64,000 nt of DNA from Phytoseiulus persimilis. Its lineage: Eukaryota > Arthropoda > Arachnida > Mesostigmata > Phytoseiidae. Positions 36,701 to 50,656 of the stretch are shown one piece after another. Location: the NCBI GenBank assembly GCA_037576195.1, contig CM075101.1, positions 36,270,001-36,334,000 of the forward strand. The letters run 5' to 3'. Within the stretch, counting starts at the first letter, position 1, and each line of letters starts with the position of its first letter. Under the pieces are notes generated by a model. The model did no database searches and was not told where the DNA came from. It worked only from the letters and a program-made list of their open reading frames with translations. The position numbers and the translations under genes were made by a program.

Positions 36701-39700
36701 CTCGTGACGAGCGAACCGATGCACGATACTCCGAGGGCGCGTTATAGTGGATACATGTCTGCATGGAAGAATCGATACGCTCGTGCTCTCATTCGTTGAT
36801 GCACCTTCCAGAATATCCATGGCTCGGAGCCGACCACAGCCATAGCGACTTGTCCGGTGCGCTGGTAACTGACCGCGACCGAAGACAACTCAGCTCGGCA
36901 GCCGTTCGCCGAGCCTTCGTGGGAGCCCACATGAAATCGAGGCTCGGTTTCGAGCTGTTGTTGATAGAGCTCTCGGCACACTCGGAGTCAAGCAGCGTTG
37001 TGTACGAATTTCACTCGGCGGGTTTCCGATTGGCTGTGTTGCGTGCTGGGAGTTATGCACGCTGTTATCAAAATGTCAGGTTACGGGAAAGTTCGGCAGC
37101 GGCGGTAGCAGTCGGGGACGGCGCCTTCAGATCGACTCGGGAGTCAGGTGATAATCGGCTCGTGTTAATTACTCTTCTACAGCTCGGCGGGTTCTCCCCC
37201 ACTCTAAGCGCTCACTGACAGTTGCACTAATGCAGTGGATAATAGGCCCGCTCCATGAAACCACTCCTTTTCTCATCCTCTATCTCGCAGCGCTACTCAA
37301 CCTGATAAAGAGTTCCGGCATCGACAAGTAGACAGACAGAGAGTCGAGCCTCCGCTAGCTCCATCTGACCTCCGACTCGACTGTAGAGTGTTGTCGAGCG
37401 GTTTCAAAGTCCTCTTCAGCTGGCCACGTTCCTCCCAGAAGCTTATCCACATATTCCTTGCGCTCCATTCATACCTGGCCATGAGGCCGAAATCAATCCT
37501 CGGTCTTCCACGATATTGGCGTTCTTTCCCCTGAGGACGAACTCGCCGAGAAGAAACTTGAGATCGGGTCAATGTTCGTTTCTGCCAATTTCTCTCGCTC
37601 CGGCATCAAAACGCATTGAATGCATTAGGTGAATACGGTGTTCGATCTGTTGATCTGACGACAGTGCTTCGGAGCATACCGAACTATGGGGAGTCGCTGC
37701 AGCCTTTCGTTGCGGCCAATATCGCTAAAAGTATCCTCTCGTCGGACGTGGGGCTGAATTCAGCCGAAGCTATCCCAGGCAAGATCGAATCGACTCTATC
37801 GCTGCTAAGTCGCGCAGAGTCTCTCCGATGCCGCTGTAACTCGAGAGGCCGGAAAATGCAGGGAAGTTTCGCGATTCATTCCAACCGGACAGGAACTGTT
37901 TCCGGCGCAGCATCGGAGACCAAAACCTGAAATGTCTCATTGTTTCGGGCGCAGCGGCTACAATTGCTTTTGGCTAACTCTGGAGGAGCACTTAAGCGGC
38001 CAGCAACCCGAGATCGACGACGGAGTGATTGGTCGTCATATCGGTCCTACTCGCTCCCATTCACCCCATGGACGAGTATGACGACGAGGACAGCTAAGGG
38101 AGCTCGGGAGGATGTTACCTGAACTCCCGATCCGCTGACTCAACATAGGAGTACATGGTTTTCTGCCAGACGACCGGGGCTTGCTCTTGAGAGAGGAGAA
38201 GAGAGAGTGAGACTAACTTTCGTTCCCCATTGTCGACAGAGCATGCGGCGGCAGCTTTAACAAACTCAATCTCTCGCCAATCTGTAGCGTTCCGATCGAG
38301 TAACAATGAGCGAACTATGAACTCGCTCTTAATTTGCTTTGATTGCAGCTCCGTTTTTGGTTCTCGTCTGCTGGCGCACGAGCGGGCTCGATGAAGTCTC
38401 GTTTCCAGCCTACTCGTATGAAACATATGGATGCGAATGGAAAGCTTCCTCATCATCAATGTCGTTGATGTTTCAAGAGCTCGGCGCGCGATTTGGTTTT
38501 GATTTCGGGTTTGGAGTCCTCTCGTGCCGTCCTCGCGTCTGGCGATCATGAGGCCTTACTGTGATTGGAAGCTGCGGTCCACGCTCATTTTCCGGGGAGT
38601 ATACCTGATGACATCAAAGAAAAGATTCTGTAATCTCAATAAATCCTCGATCAACCATGGCAAATCCTGCGGTGCGACGATATGAAGACAGCGATTTGAA
38701 CCTCCGACCAACTCCATTATCTGAGAGAGAACGGTTGCAGGCACACAGCACTCATTGGTGTGCTTTTGTGCTGTTTTATCCCGCTCTTATATGAACTCCC
38801 GTCAGAAATCCTCGTGATTTTGATTCCAATATTAGATGGGCGTCTTGAACTACTCCATATGCCCTGGACGAGAAAATTATTTGGATCTTTCTCTATCCCT
38901 CCCCCATTTTTTTGGTCCCGAGCAGAAGACAGATTGAATCTATGACACTAATTAAATCGCTAAGTCCGGTCAGAGGCAAAAATTGAAGAGCGGGGGAGGA
39001 AATACGATGCTGATTCATTCTCATTAGAGGACGGAGAGTTCGAGATCTGAGTTGGACTCGGCGGCGCATAATTTCCCGCCAATGCCATCGACACTGCTGC
39101 ATTATCCGGGGGCAGAGGCGACTCTGCGAGTTCTGTGCGTCCCGCAACTTCGAGTACTGAATTCTTCCCGTTGGGTTCGTGCTTCGCTTTGCCAAGAGCT
39201 GACACTACTTCCATGAAACCGTGTCACCACTGGGTGCACAGCGAAGATGGAGGGATGCCGGATACTTGACTGGGAAGCTGTGATTTGCGAGGAAAGCGCA
39301 GAAAAGTTCGCTGAGAAGAGCTCAGAGGGTGGAAGGGCGAAACGGAGAACGGGCCTCGTGCGGCAGGTCGCCAGTCTCTCGTTTCGGAGAGCAAAGCAGT
39401 CAGTCAGTGAGCCATTGGTCGTCGCATGTAACCGTCCCTCACTTGAGTTCCAGTCGTCGACGTCGTCTTTCAAAGCCCCTTTGAAGTCTGATGAGCTGCG
39501 ATGAAAAGCTTCATTTAATGCTCAATTCCAAAGCTAACTCGAGGTAATTGAGTCTTTGGAGTTTACCGTGGCGGGGAGGCGGGGCAACCACCGAGGCCAG
39601 TCGAGTCAAGGGGGCCTCCTCGTAACCTATCTTCCCATCGTTCCCGTACTCAATGCATTCATCCATCTAAATATCTGTTCGTTCGTCTGCATTCCGTGCG

Positions 39701-39902
39701 TGAGAGTCGACAGCAAGCCGGGAGCGCCTTTGAGAGTACTATGCTGCTGGTGACTGTAAACAGGGTGGAATGTGATGGGGCAACTATTGCTACGCAAAAG
39801 CCTTGCTCGGCGCTCTGTATGAAAAGTGTATTTTACTGAGCCCTGCTTGATTAGCGATCCGATCCAACCACCATCACTCGAAGCTGAACGAAACGATCCC
39901 GC

Positions 39903-40243
39903 GTGCCTTCGGATCGGGGGAGGCTCGGGCACAACGTAGATATTTCAACGGTCACGATAGCCGCGGTCTCCGAGCGGCTTATTCCCGGAGTCCGTGTGGA
40001 AACGTGTCATCCATTGAATACCAATAATAGCAGCCAGCCTCCAGTCCCGGTCTCACCCATGAGCCCGACGGCGGAGCTGAGGAAGTTGAAGTGAAGTTCG
40101 TGGTGAAGATGATGTAACACTCCATATTTTTTTTTATGTGAGCAGCTCTGAGGACTTCCTGTATGACCTGGGCTACAGCCCTCAGCTGAAGAAGTCTCGG
40201 GAGACTTCGTTCGGGCAGAATGAAGAAGCCATCAAAGTTTAAA
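39903..40243 (+). CDS. Candidate nested gene: last two exons
   Basis: A plus-strand frame ending at 40090, with the motif VPVSPMSPTAELRKL, meets a GTGAAG donor in phase 2. After a 55-bp intron ending in a long T-run and GAGCAG, exon 40146-40243 continues in phase (SEDFLYDLGYSPQLKKSRE) and stops at TAA. Phase agreement, a minimal-length intron and a stop soon after the acceptor support a real 3' end lying inside the Hmx intron on the same strand. The SP-rich, charged tail suggests a cytosolic regulatory C terminus. Upstream exons were not identified, the left limit given is only where the frame opens, and the family is unknown. Confidence 0.35.
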
Positions 40244-42179
40244 ACTCACGCTCGCCTTCACCTGAATGAGACTGTTGGGCTGGGACTGCCACTGACTGCT
40301 TCATCGAGTTGTCCCATCGATGCCTGCCACGGTGGAGTCGAGCCGATCTGAGCAAGTTCGCTGCTTGCACGACTCCATACATAGCTGGCTCGATGAGCGA
40401 CTCTCGGTGTGACCTCCGCGTACCTCCTCCGAATGGGTGCCTTGTATACACATACTCTCGACCAAAAGCAGTGCCGAGCGCTCTGCGGCCTCGCCTGTTT
40501 TGAGATCAGATCCTCACCTTATTTAGCTTCGTGCAAACTCGTTAGCTTCATTATATGTCTGCAGAAGCGGTGAAGGCGATCAACGGCAGCCGCCGCAGCC
40601 ACATCAGTCGGTAGGGCAATCCTAGCGAGGACCACACTCGAGTGCAATGATTGACAGCCTGAAACGCTGGAGACGTCTGTGGCGAAGCCGCGCTGCCTGA
40701 GTGCTCGTTAAAAAGCCTTTGTCATTTGTTCCCTCGTCGTGTATCTCGGGGGACCGGATGTCTCAATCCACTCGTCAGTGCCCGAGCCAAGAGCCATTCT
40801 CAAGCTTTCCGGTCGTTTTGAACACCGCGCGAATGAATGTTCGGCCTATCAATGCTTGATGCGGCAACTCCGACGCGAGTTGTTGATCAACAAATCAATG
40901 AAGAGACGATTCAAGTGAATTTGTAGCTGACTCGCGACCATTTTTGCTCGAGCCTGGTCGACGAAGTTTTCGAACGGCACCCCCACACGCGATTGGGGCC
41001 GATCCGGCGATCCCATGTGTCGCGTAATTTTTATGCCATACACACTCGTCTCCTGTGAGGAAATTTCTCAGGAATAGATCTTGGGGAAATCTCCTTCAAA
41101 ACATGCCACACCGACACATACTGCTTACGACCACTGCATGGAGGAGAATGCGAAGAAGATGAAGACATCATGCCTGAGGCGAATGCGTTGACGCCGAGCG
41201 AAGCGAAGTAAACTCGCTCCCTCCGCGAACCCTAGCAAAGCCCAAAAAAGCTCTCAACGAGCGAGAAACAGACCCGAAAATCGCGTTTGACCAGGATTTG
41301 CCGCCTCCATCTCGGAAGCCCAAAAGCCTCGTCCTGTTTCAAATGGACGCAAGACATCTATGGAACGCATCGAACATGTATTTTTATGGGACAGCTTCTC
41401 GGTCCCGTCCTCCTTTCGAGGAGATAAAATAGGAAGTGACTCCTTCCCATCGCTGCCATGGATGGGGTTATCAGCAGCTTGATGCTGTTGCTTTGGCCGT
41501 TGACGACGGTAAAGTATTGTTATGAAGGTGTCGGGGTTCAGCTGTTAGGCCGGCGGTTGGTTTGTCGTTGGCCGGAAAGGCGGAAAAGAGGGCACAGTAT
41601 GTCACGACAAACGGCTCCCAAGGTGGACATCGTCACGTTGTATGGCCAGCGGTTCTTGGTCTCGTTGCAAGTAGATCTCGATCATAAACTTGGTTACTTA
41701 CCACAACGGGCCAAACCGAGTTTTATATGAGATCCGTTTATGTCGGCGCCATTTGCACCCTCTGCGAGAATTATGTGGCCCCGGAGCAAAGTCCTCACCG
41801 GCGTTATGAGCCGATGGTCTGCGAGTTCGTTCTCCTTCCAAGGGGAGCTCCCGAACGTTTCCGTGTACCTGGAACGCCCCGATGAGAGGAGATAGATATT
41901 GGGCTTCTTTGTTCAGGGAGGTTTCGAGATGGGTTCCCATAGAGCCGATAGGGTGGCTCCTCCATATCGCCGCGGCTACCGTCCTTGCCGCACATAAAAG
42001 AGTGGGTGTTTATTTCCGCCGCACGCCTGTTGGACACGTGCGGCACCAGCGTGTCATTTCGATAGGGCTCTTGAGCTGACGAGAGCCCGCACGTGTCGAC
42101 ACAGCGTGCACTATTAGCCGAATTAGTTCAACAAGCAAAGACATCTCGTGCACAGGGCCGACCTCTATGGAGGAGACGA

Positions 42180-42201
42180 GGGGGGGGGGGGGGGGGGGGG
42201 G
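42180..42201 (+). repeat. Poly-G tract (22 G) followed by GA repeat
   Basis: Twenty-two consecutive guanines followed by AGAGAGAG, 0.9 kb upstream of the homeobox exon. A low-complexity, quadruplex-prone site. Confidence 0.9.
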
Positions 42202-43052
42202 AGAGAGGTCGAGAGCCGCAGCGCTCGAGGAGGTGCGGATGACAATCACGTAGATCCGCTTGCGGAACCAGAGCGCCCTGTTCGTGACAAAGTCTATTCG
42301 ACCTACTCACGTGAACGCAGAGAACGATATCTCGGTGGAAAATATCTCCACTCTCGGGGCGCGTTCGAGGAAGCGGTTTCGAGCGTTCATCTCAAGAAGA
42401 GGGGAGTTCGATGAGATTCACGTTCGGCGCAACACATCATCCCCACGAGTTCCTGTGAGATTCTGAGCGCAGATCGAGGGACGATTAGTTGAGCGATCAA
42501 AACGAGGGTTTTTTTGCCGCGGGCGACGAGGCTTTTAGAGGATTTTGAGAGCGTTCGTCATAGGTGACGGCGGCGGCGGGTGTGACGCCCGGTCTCTCAC
42601 CTCCAGCCCGGGTACAACAAGGATTAACATTAGATAATGTCACGAGTAGCTCATCGAGAAGAATAGCAATCCGCTGCGTACTGTAGTTTATTCACGGGCA
42701 CACGCCGAGTGAGACGACACATGCGGCGTTCGCGCCCTTGGCCGCCAATGTGAACACCGCTCCGAGCTGAGATTAAGGTGTTTAAATCGCCGCTGTTTCA
42801 TCGTTTCAGGGGATGCCAGGAAACGCGAGCTGTCTCCTGGTGGCGCCAGTTTCCAAAGACCCGAACCTTCGGCATCCGCTGATAGCGCGAGGGCCTCGTC
42901 GACCTCGAGCCCCGCTCCGAGCCAACACTTGCCTTCATCCACAATGCTCCCGTCTTCGAGCACTTCACCAGGTGCGGTTTCTCCCGCTCCGCTCGAGTCA
43001 TTGGCGGTCGTACGGCCCGCCGGAGGGTTCTGAAACCAGAAGTTTTGACTAA

Positions 43053-43835
<783 letters not shown>

Positions 43836-44640
43836 ATAGAGATTCTCCACGCTATTGTACGGAGATGCTTTCTGCGAGAGCAGGTGGGGAATTCCAAGAC
43901 TTAACGATCCGAGGGAAGGTAGAGGAATAGAGGCGTACTCGAACTCGACGAGGAATTATATCAGTAGTATCCGGAGAGGACGACACCTGCAGATCACGAG
44001 TCTTGTCTTAGGTAGCTGATGTGGAAATTCAGGGTAGACTCGAACCGAGAGATGCAATTCTATAGGTACAAAGCCGAATGACTGTATGCGTTCTAGATAG
44101 TTGGAGGGTACAGTGGACGGGGGCGTGGCATGGCCACATGCCAGGAGGATAGGATGGACTTAGGGGCGATGCGGAAGCATTTACTACGATAATTAGATCG
44201 AGCGAACCCTTAGACTTATCACTATGACTATTCGGTTGAGATCAAAGCATTCCAGAACGAGCATTCATGGTTAGAACGGGGGAGAGTCTGCCCCTGCTCA
44301 GTGACGTTAGGCGGCGCTTGACCCAGGGAGAAGAGCGACGAAACATCCTCCGGACACCATTATTGACTGAATATGGCATCCAATACACTATTCTTGGCGG
44401 AGGATCGAGCTGCAGTGATCCCAGCTGTGCGAAGAGCATCGAGATGAAATCACTCAGATCGATCAATGACATTTGTACAGAGGTGCGACAGGAGGGATCA
44501 CGGGGAAGGAATACGGTCGTATGATCCACTGTGATTTGTGTTATGTACAGTTTCAACCGCGTCAGTGCGACCAAGCATTACCCCGGGAATGTATGGAACG
44601 AATCATATCAAGCGAATAAAAAAAAACCATGCTCACTCGG
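43836..44640 (+). other. Hmx 3' UTR with polyadenylation signal
   Basis: After the TAG at 43835 no good coding frame follows for 0.8 kb. AATAAA at 44615-44620, followed directly by an A-run, is the first canonical signal, suggesting a 3' UTR of about 0.8 kb. The A-run raises the possibility of an internal-priming artefact in transcript data. Confidence 0.45.
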
Positions 44641-47600
44641 AAAGAGCCTCTTCCCTCTGATCCTCGTCTCGATTCCAGCTGCAACCATCGGACTGACGAC
44701 CCTCGACGGAGGGAACATCAGCTAGTTCAGGAGCAAGAGTTTCCCAATGATGATGAGGATGATTACTCCATCGATTTCGGATTGCGATCTCTCGGATCCG
44801 AAGCGATGTTGTCCAGCTGTGTCGGTGGTTTTAGATGGAGCTCGACTCGACGGTAGAACTGCGGTCCGCAGTCGGCGTTGCCGCGACCGACCGACCCCGC
44901 GGAAGGAATAACGACCGCAGACACATGAACGTTATATTGTTACCAGGGGAAAATTAGATCGACGCAGCCGCGACAGCCGATGCTGAGTGAGTGCGGAGAG
45001 GTTGGAGGCTTAAGCCCGTAAGCCCCTCTCGGAGCGCGGTTACTTCGTTGAGCCAAGAATTATTACGTTGGGGATTTCCAAATCATCTCAGAGAACGAGT
45101 GAGTGAGCAAGCGAGAGAAAGAGATATACACCGAGGACGGGGGGAAGCTGCCAGCTTAACTACACACACCACTGGCGTCCGATAGCTGGAAGAGCGACTG
45201 GCGGGCCCGCCGGCCCTCCGACTGACAGCGAGACCACCGAGGTCCGGCAAAAGTCTTGTGCCGACTTTTTCTCATTGACCCCGGAGTCACACCCGAATTC
45301 CATACGTTCTCTCCAATCATTAGCTCCGGTTTCGATGAGACGCAGAAGTCAGATGTTCTCACCGACGTGATTGGATCCTCTCTGAGGAGGGTGCACCACT
45401 GAGACCTCGAACCCGATGTCAAACGGGGCACACAATGCTCGGCTGGACGAAAAGGCTCAAACGACGAGCGGGCAGCGCGATCTTTTAGACCTCCCGTGTT
45501 GGAAGGGATCCGAGGAACCTCCTCAAAAAATACGGAGGGACGAAACCTCTCAAATGACGTTGTGTTCGGGCCCCCCTCCCTTGAGCGTGGCCAGCGGGAG
45601 GGGACCAGAATCCGTTCACTGACCGTCTGCCGCGTTCGAGAATTCCGGGGAGAAACGGCTCTCCCACTCGCAATCGCTGAGGCTCCAGGGTGTGAGGGGC
45701 GGTTGCGGTGACGACTCAGCTCCCGAGAACATAATGCGGCCAAGGAAGGAAACTACCACCCTTCGTATCCATCTCATTGAGCGCTCCGAACAAACCGCAT
45801 ACAATGATCCACGGAGCGACCAAGGCCTGTCCGGGTCCTCGAACCGCACCTCCGATTGGAACGAGGAGAATTCTTCCACTCTCCGCTCATTTTTCCAAAG
45901 ATCAGCTCCACGGAAGATGTTTCGAGTATCGATCAGAGGGAGACTTCTCCCCATGGGCCGTGTAGCAGACTGACATCAACAAGTTCCACACCGCAGCTTG
46001 AACGATGACAGAAAGAAGCGAAGGAAAAATAGGAAAAGCAACGGGGAAGATCGTGCTGCGAACAACGGGTATCGAAGCATGCGATCACTTCTTATCGACA
46101 TATCCCACTTCATTTTTTCTGATCCATTCTCTCGGTCGTGTCCAACACATCTGTTTCCCCAGCCGATCGTTGGCGGATACAATAGTCGCATCGCTTCCTT
46201 TTGCACGATGCTCGAGAATCACCGGCGCTGTGCGATTTCTACCGCGATGCGTGATCGATATTGAACACAAATAGTCTCCTGTGCACCTCCGGGTCCAATT
46301 GTAGCTGTTCTCGGACTCTCTCTCCGAGAATCTCTTAAGTTTCCTCACCCAGTGCGAGGAAAGAACCGGAATCTCAGTGCTTGCGAGTTCTGCAACGATT
46401 GGGTAACCGGGAGCTCAGACCTATCTCCCTCTAGTGTTCGAAACTCAGTGGCTGAGTTCAGCCCTGAACGAGCCCTCCAGCTCGAGGTGAACAGAACGGA
46501 TCCGATGAGTCCCTTCGAGCGCCGGTCTCAGGAGTAGGTACGTCATCGTTCGCGTCTCTGATCTTCCGTTGCCAGTCTCGTTCCCGGGTTTGCCGGATAT
46601 GCTGACGAGCATCCTTCGTTTACTTGTCCGGCGGTTGAGTTTTGTGTTGCGTAGCAGGCGACACCGCAACTGCCTGCGAGCCACTTTGTCTTATCGCGTA
46701 TCCCTTCTCGTGGACTCTCCGGCCCGATAAACGAGCGTGTTGTCTTGTTTTGCTTGACAAATTGTAGTGGGCTATATCGACACAGCAATAACTTTAAGCG
46801 ACCGAATGGATCCGTCCAACCTCGGTCGCTTCGAACGGCGTCTTCGGCGATCGTCGTAGGGCCTCCAGCAACAAACTTGTTTCGTAGACAACAATGTGCT
46901 CGGAAAACTCGTCCGTGCGAGATCTCGACAACTGTGGCGAGGTGTGCACCTCTCACAGGAAACGTTCGGCGTTCAGTCGGATGTGGGGCCGGGATGGCGC
47001 AGCGGAAAGAACAGACACTCCATGCCCAAAGTCCTGAAAGTAACACTCTGCTGAATTCTGCTGGCGGCAAATCTGGGATGTCGACTAAATGTGGCCATAA
47101 ATTCAAAGGGTTGCTGCTTGTATATCCTGGGCGGTAATGGCCCAAAACATTTAACAGGTAAGAGCTTAGCTCCTCCTGCTAGCTCACCCGAGTAGCTATC
47201 CTAGCTGCAGTCTTGTCTCTCTGGCTCGCCCGCCTGCTAGCGTTGAGTGACTGGAGGGATGGCAACGAACCACTCCGCGAAAGTCGAAGAAGGGAGCTAT
47301 AGAATGGGAACACAGAGTTTGAATGTGCTTTGGGATGTGTGTGTGTGTGTTTGTGTAATGCTGCCATCCGGTGACTTTGGACGCCTGATTACGGCCGAGG
47401 CAGCTCAAGATGCGAGCCAGTCAGCTCGCAACCAACACCAGCAAAGGATGAATGCACCGGGAAGTGCCCTCAAAGAGAGAACGCAGAGGCCGGGGAGGAG
47501 GAGGGAAGATCCGAGGATGGGTGGTCGGAAGACCAAGGAGGAGACGGTGGAGCCGATTCGATGTTGAAGATGGCTCACGCATTTAGCTGACGAGCGACCA

Positions 47601-48321
47601 CTTGGGCTGGTGCTTGGAATCCTCGGATGGGACTTCCGGAATCATCACAGAGCGCCGGTCTGAGCAGCAGTCTCAACATCGCATGCTTCCACTGTATATT
47701 GGAATCTGGAGCGATATTCGCGGCTCGCTTCGGACTCGAAGAGCTTCCTCCCTCCCTACGTCTGGCTGGTTTGAGACTCCGGCGTATTTTTGCTCTCTCG
47801 GTGTCCTCTTGTTCTCCTTTGGCGAGGAAGAACCGTGCGAGCTGGCGCTAGTTTGCTCGTCGAGCTATTCGGGAGCTGCTCGAGAAGCCAACGAGAAGTC
47901 AACTGGTAGTTGAGAACTGCAACAAATGATGTGACGAGTTTAGACTTCTTTCATGTCCGGAATAGAGCACGAATGTTGCTTCGCTTCTCCCCTCGGCAGC
48001 AAAAACCTAGGCTCTCGATTGTGTCCCCATCGAAAAGCTTTTAAGTCTTTAAATCGACCGACGACTCTGCTAGGTAGCAGCAAGCCCAGCAGCTCTGAAA
48101 CAGCGACGTTATCTCGAATTTCAAATCAAATCGCTTCCATTCTTGAAACTCTCAGATGGCGAGAGGAGCGAAAACGAGCGCAATACATGCGCGGGAAAGG
48201 GAGAGACACAAAGAACCAGCTCGAAAAAAACCAATCCGAGATATAGTGGCAAAGAATGACTTCGTGCTCGATAGCTGCGTTTTGAGATTTGAACAGATTT
48301 GATCTCGGACTGAAAATAGGA
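44641..48321. other. Intergenic stretch with weak exon candidates
   Basis: No family is recognised in 3.7 kb. The best single candidate is plus 46350-46482, which follows a CTCACCCAG acceptor, contains CEFCNDWV and ends at a GTGAAC donor. A 200-codon minus frame 46543-47145 and a 93-codon plus frame 45692-45973 are open but lack splice or start context. A short GT microsatellite lies at about 47337-47356. Confidence 0.35.
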
Positions 48322-50627
48322 ATGGATAATCGGATTCTTGTTCTCGTATTCTGCTCCATCTGCGCTTCTCCTCAAAAGACGGCGGACGTTTCTCGACAGC
48401 TCATGATAGGATCGAGTCACCGGATGAGAACTCCTCGACTCGAGCCGTACTCGACTAGACTCCTTGATAGCGATCTAGCTTCGCGATATGCTGTCGTGAT
48501 GTTTCCGGTAACATCCAACCACAAATATGTGCCTGAGCAGTCAGCCAAACAGGTTCCGACCTCCCGGAATAGATCCGCGACGTCATCATTCTAAATCCGC
48601 GAGATCCTCTACCTGCAGTAAAGGTCTCTGCTCTGCAAGCAACAGCGACAATCTTCCCCGGCGGGTTCCCGGAGATCTCGACAGAGGATCCCGCGTATTT
48701 ATTCCCTTCTTGCGTCCTAGACATTCCGTCCAATCACGATCGCTATTTCGCACACGGAGGATCATCTGATCGATGGATGGATTCCGATTCGGCAATGTAT
48801 CCCTTTTCACTATGTCGGTCCCCGAGGAGCGATCTCAGGTTATAATAATCTTGCCTCATTTGGCGGGAGAGAGTTCGAAATGGACTTGAAGTTCTCATAT
48901 GCGGAAGGCAATACCACCCCCGTGGTAAGTGGACAGCGCAGCGCACAGTTCTTGAACGGACTCTATATTGGAGTAATTTCCACTCGGAATCTCTGAGCGA
49001 GAAGCCCGATTGACACTCGACCGCCGGTGGGCAAAACGAGAGTTCGCTCTCTTGCTTAATGTTCGAGTTTCCGCCGAGGCCGCGTTTGATCGAGATGGCT
49101 TTCTAACGAGCCGCATCGAAGCGCCGTTTGCTGCGCTGTCCTCTTCGTTTAGCAAGATAGGGGAGCGGCGTATAAATAAAAGCAATTTTTCAGCGGGTCG
49201 GAATGAGGCTCGGGTGTGACGCTCGTTCCCGATCGAGGAACACTCCATCGGGAACGCGGGGCTCAAACCGTCGTCCAGCAGGCTATCACGCAAATCGCAG
49301 TGCCGAGCTGGACGTCGATTGGGTCGTGTCGGGTGCGTGACTGGGAGGGGCATCAGCTGAAAATCAAGTTCTGCAGTTTGGTGGGTTGTTGAGTTTTAGT
49401 GGACGGACATTAGCCGAGCGAAGTCGTTCGCAGCAAGCGAAGGACGGAGAAAAAACGGAGATCGAGCGCGAGAGACTGCTTACTACACAGCGGCTCCGGC
49501 TGCTTCCCCTGCTCCAGGCATTTGCAGTGTTAGTACCCTATTAAGTGTAATGTTCCCCCACCGACATCTAAGTCGTTCCGCGGTAATATCCTTGTTTGGG
49601 CCACCGAACGGGCGGTCCGGCGGACTGCAAGAAGCCAGACAGGCGACAAAGTACACTTGAACGACCCGACTCGAAACGGCTGTCCCTTCACGGAATTCTA
49701 CTGGCACGTTTTTGTATTCCAGCGACAAAGGCGACGACGATGATGACGGCGGCATTAACGCGACACACAAGCCTCTCGGAAAGTCGTTGACGCCGAGCTG
49801 CGTATCCGAATCCGACGCAAAATCAAAACGAGATATTCGCCTGGGCCCGGGGAAGGGAGGAGCGGAAATAATTCGCTGTGCGCTCGAACGTTGTCGTTGG
49901 AGCTGCCGATGGCGTTGTCGTGGGAGAATTCGGAGGAAATGCTCAAATCCTCGCAAGGCGGCGATGGCGGCAGCGGTGGTGTTTTGACACTCAAAGACTC
50001 TTTGAAGCTTTCGCTGTGTCTATCTTCTTTCCTCGGCACGCGCAGACAAGCGAAGACGGCTGTCGCACATTCGAAAAAAATGCCTCGGAACAGGCATCAA
50101 AATGCGCGAAAGAAACCCGGTACGCGCGCGGGTAGTGCTTATGGGGGACGGATGCGGAGACGGGATCGAAGGAGAACAACTAGGGGAACGGAGGTGGAGG
50201 GGCAGGAGGGAACGGGAGATATGCTTTCGTAATCATCGCGCATACACACACAAATACAGCAGAAGGCCGCCCCAACGCGATGGAATGCTCCTCGTTTCAA
50301 GAAGACAGCTCCTATTTCGAACTCTACCGATTCCTTTTACTTACTTCTGACTCCACCGCAGAAGGCTCCCCGATGTTACAAGGCTATCGACCCGAGTTTT
50401 CCGATTCCACCTGCGTTGCATCGACTCATGTTCCACGAGGAGGGTAAGGAAGACCATACCTTTCAAAGTAAGTGTCTCAGCCATTGGATCGATAGCCTTC
50501 TCAGTTCATTCGACTCGAAGGAAATTGAATCATCCATAAACAACACGACACTCCAGTGGGAACGAGCAGACCGCGAGTGCGCAGCGTCTTGGAGGAACAT
50601 ATGAAGAAGTCGATAGCAAATATTTAA
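48322..50627 (+). CDS. Secreted orphan protein, four exons, 180 residues
   Basis: Exons 48322-48507, 48721-48924, 50362-50443 and 50557-50627 join with phases 0, 0 and 1 to exactly 181 codons including the TAA. Splice signals are good: TTCTTGCGTCCTAG, GTAAGT, CTGACTCCACCGCAG and GTAAGG. The ATG at 48322 opens a signal peptide (MDNRILVLVFCSICAS). The mature protein begins with a basic, Arg-rich stretch, then a core containing ISHTEDHLIDGWIPIRQC and PRGAISGYNNLASFGGREFE, one potential N-glycosylation site (NTT), and a short basic tail ending in ANI. Only two cysteines remain in the mature protein, so no cysteine-knot fold is indicated. The family is not recognised. The 1.44-kb third intron could hide an exon. 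It is followed within 30 bp by the inverted-repeat element. Confidence 0.5.
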
Positions 50628-50656
50628 AAGAGGCCGCTAACCGAGCCGGTGTCTTC

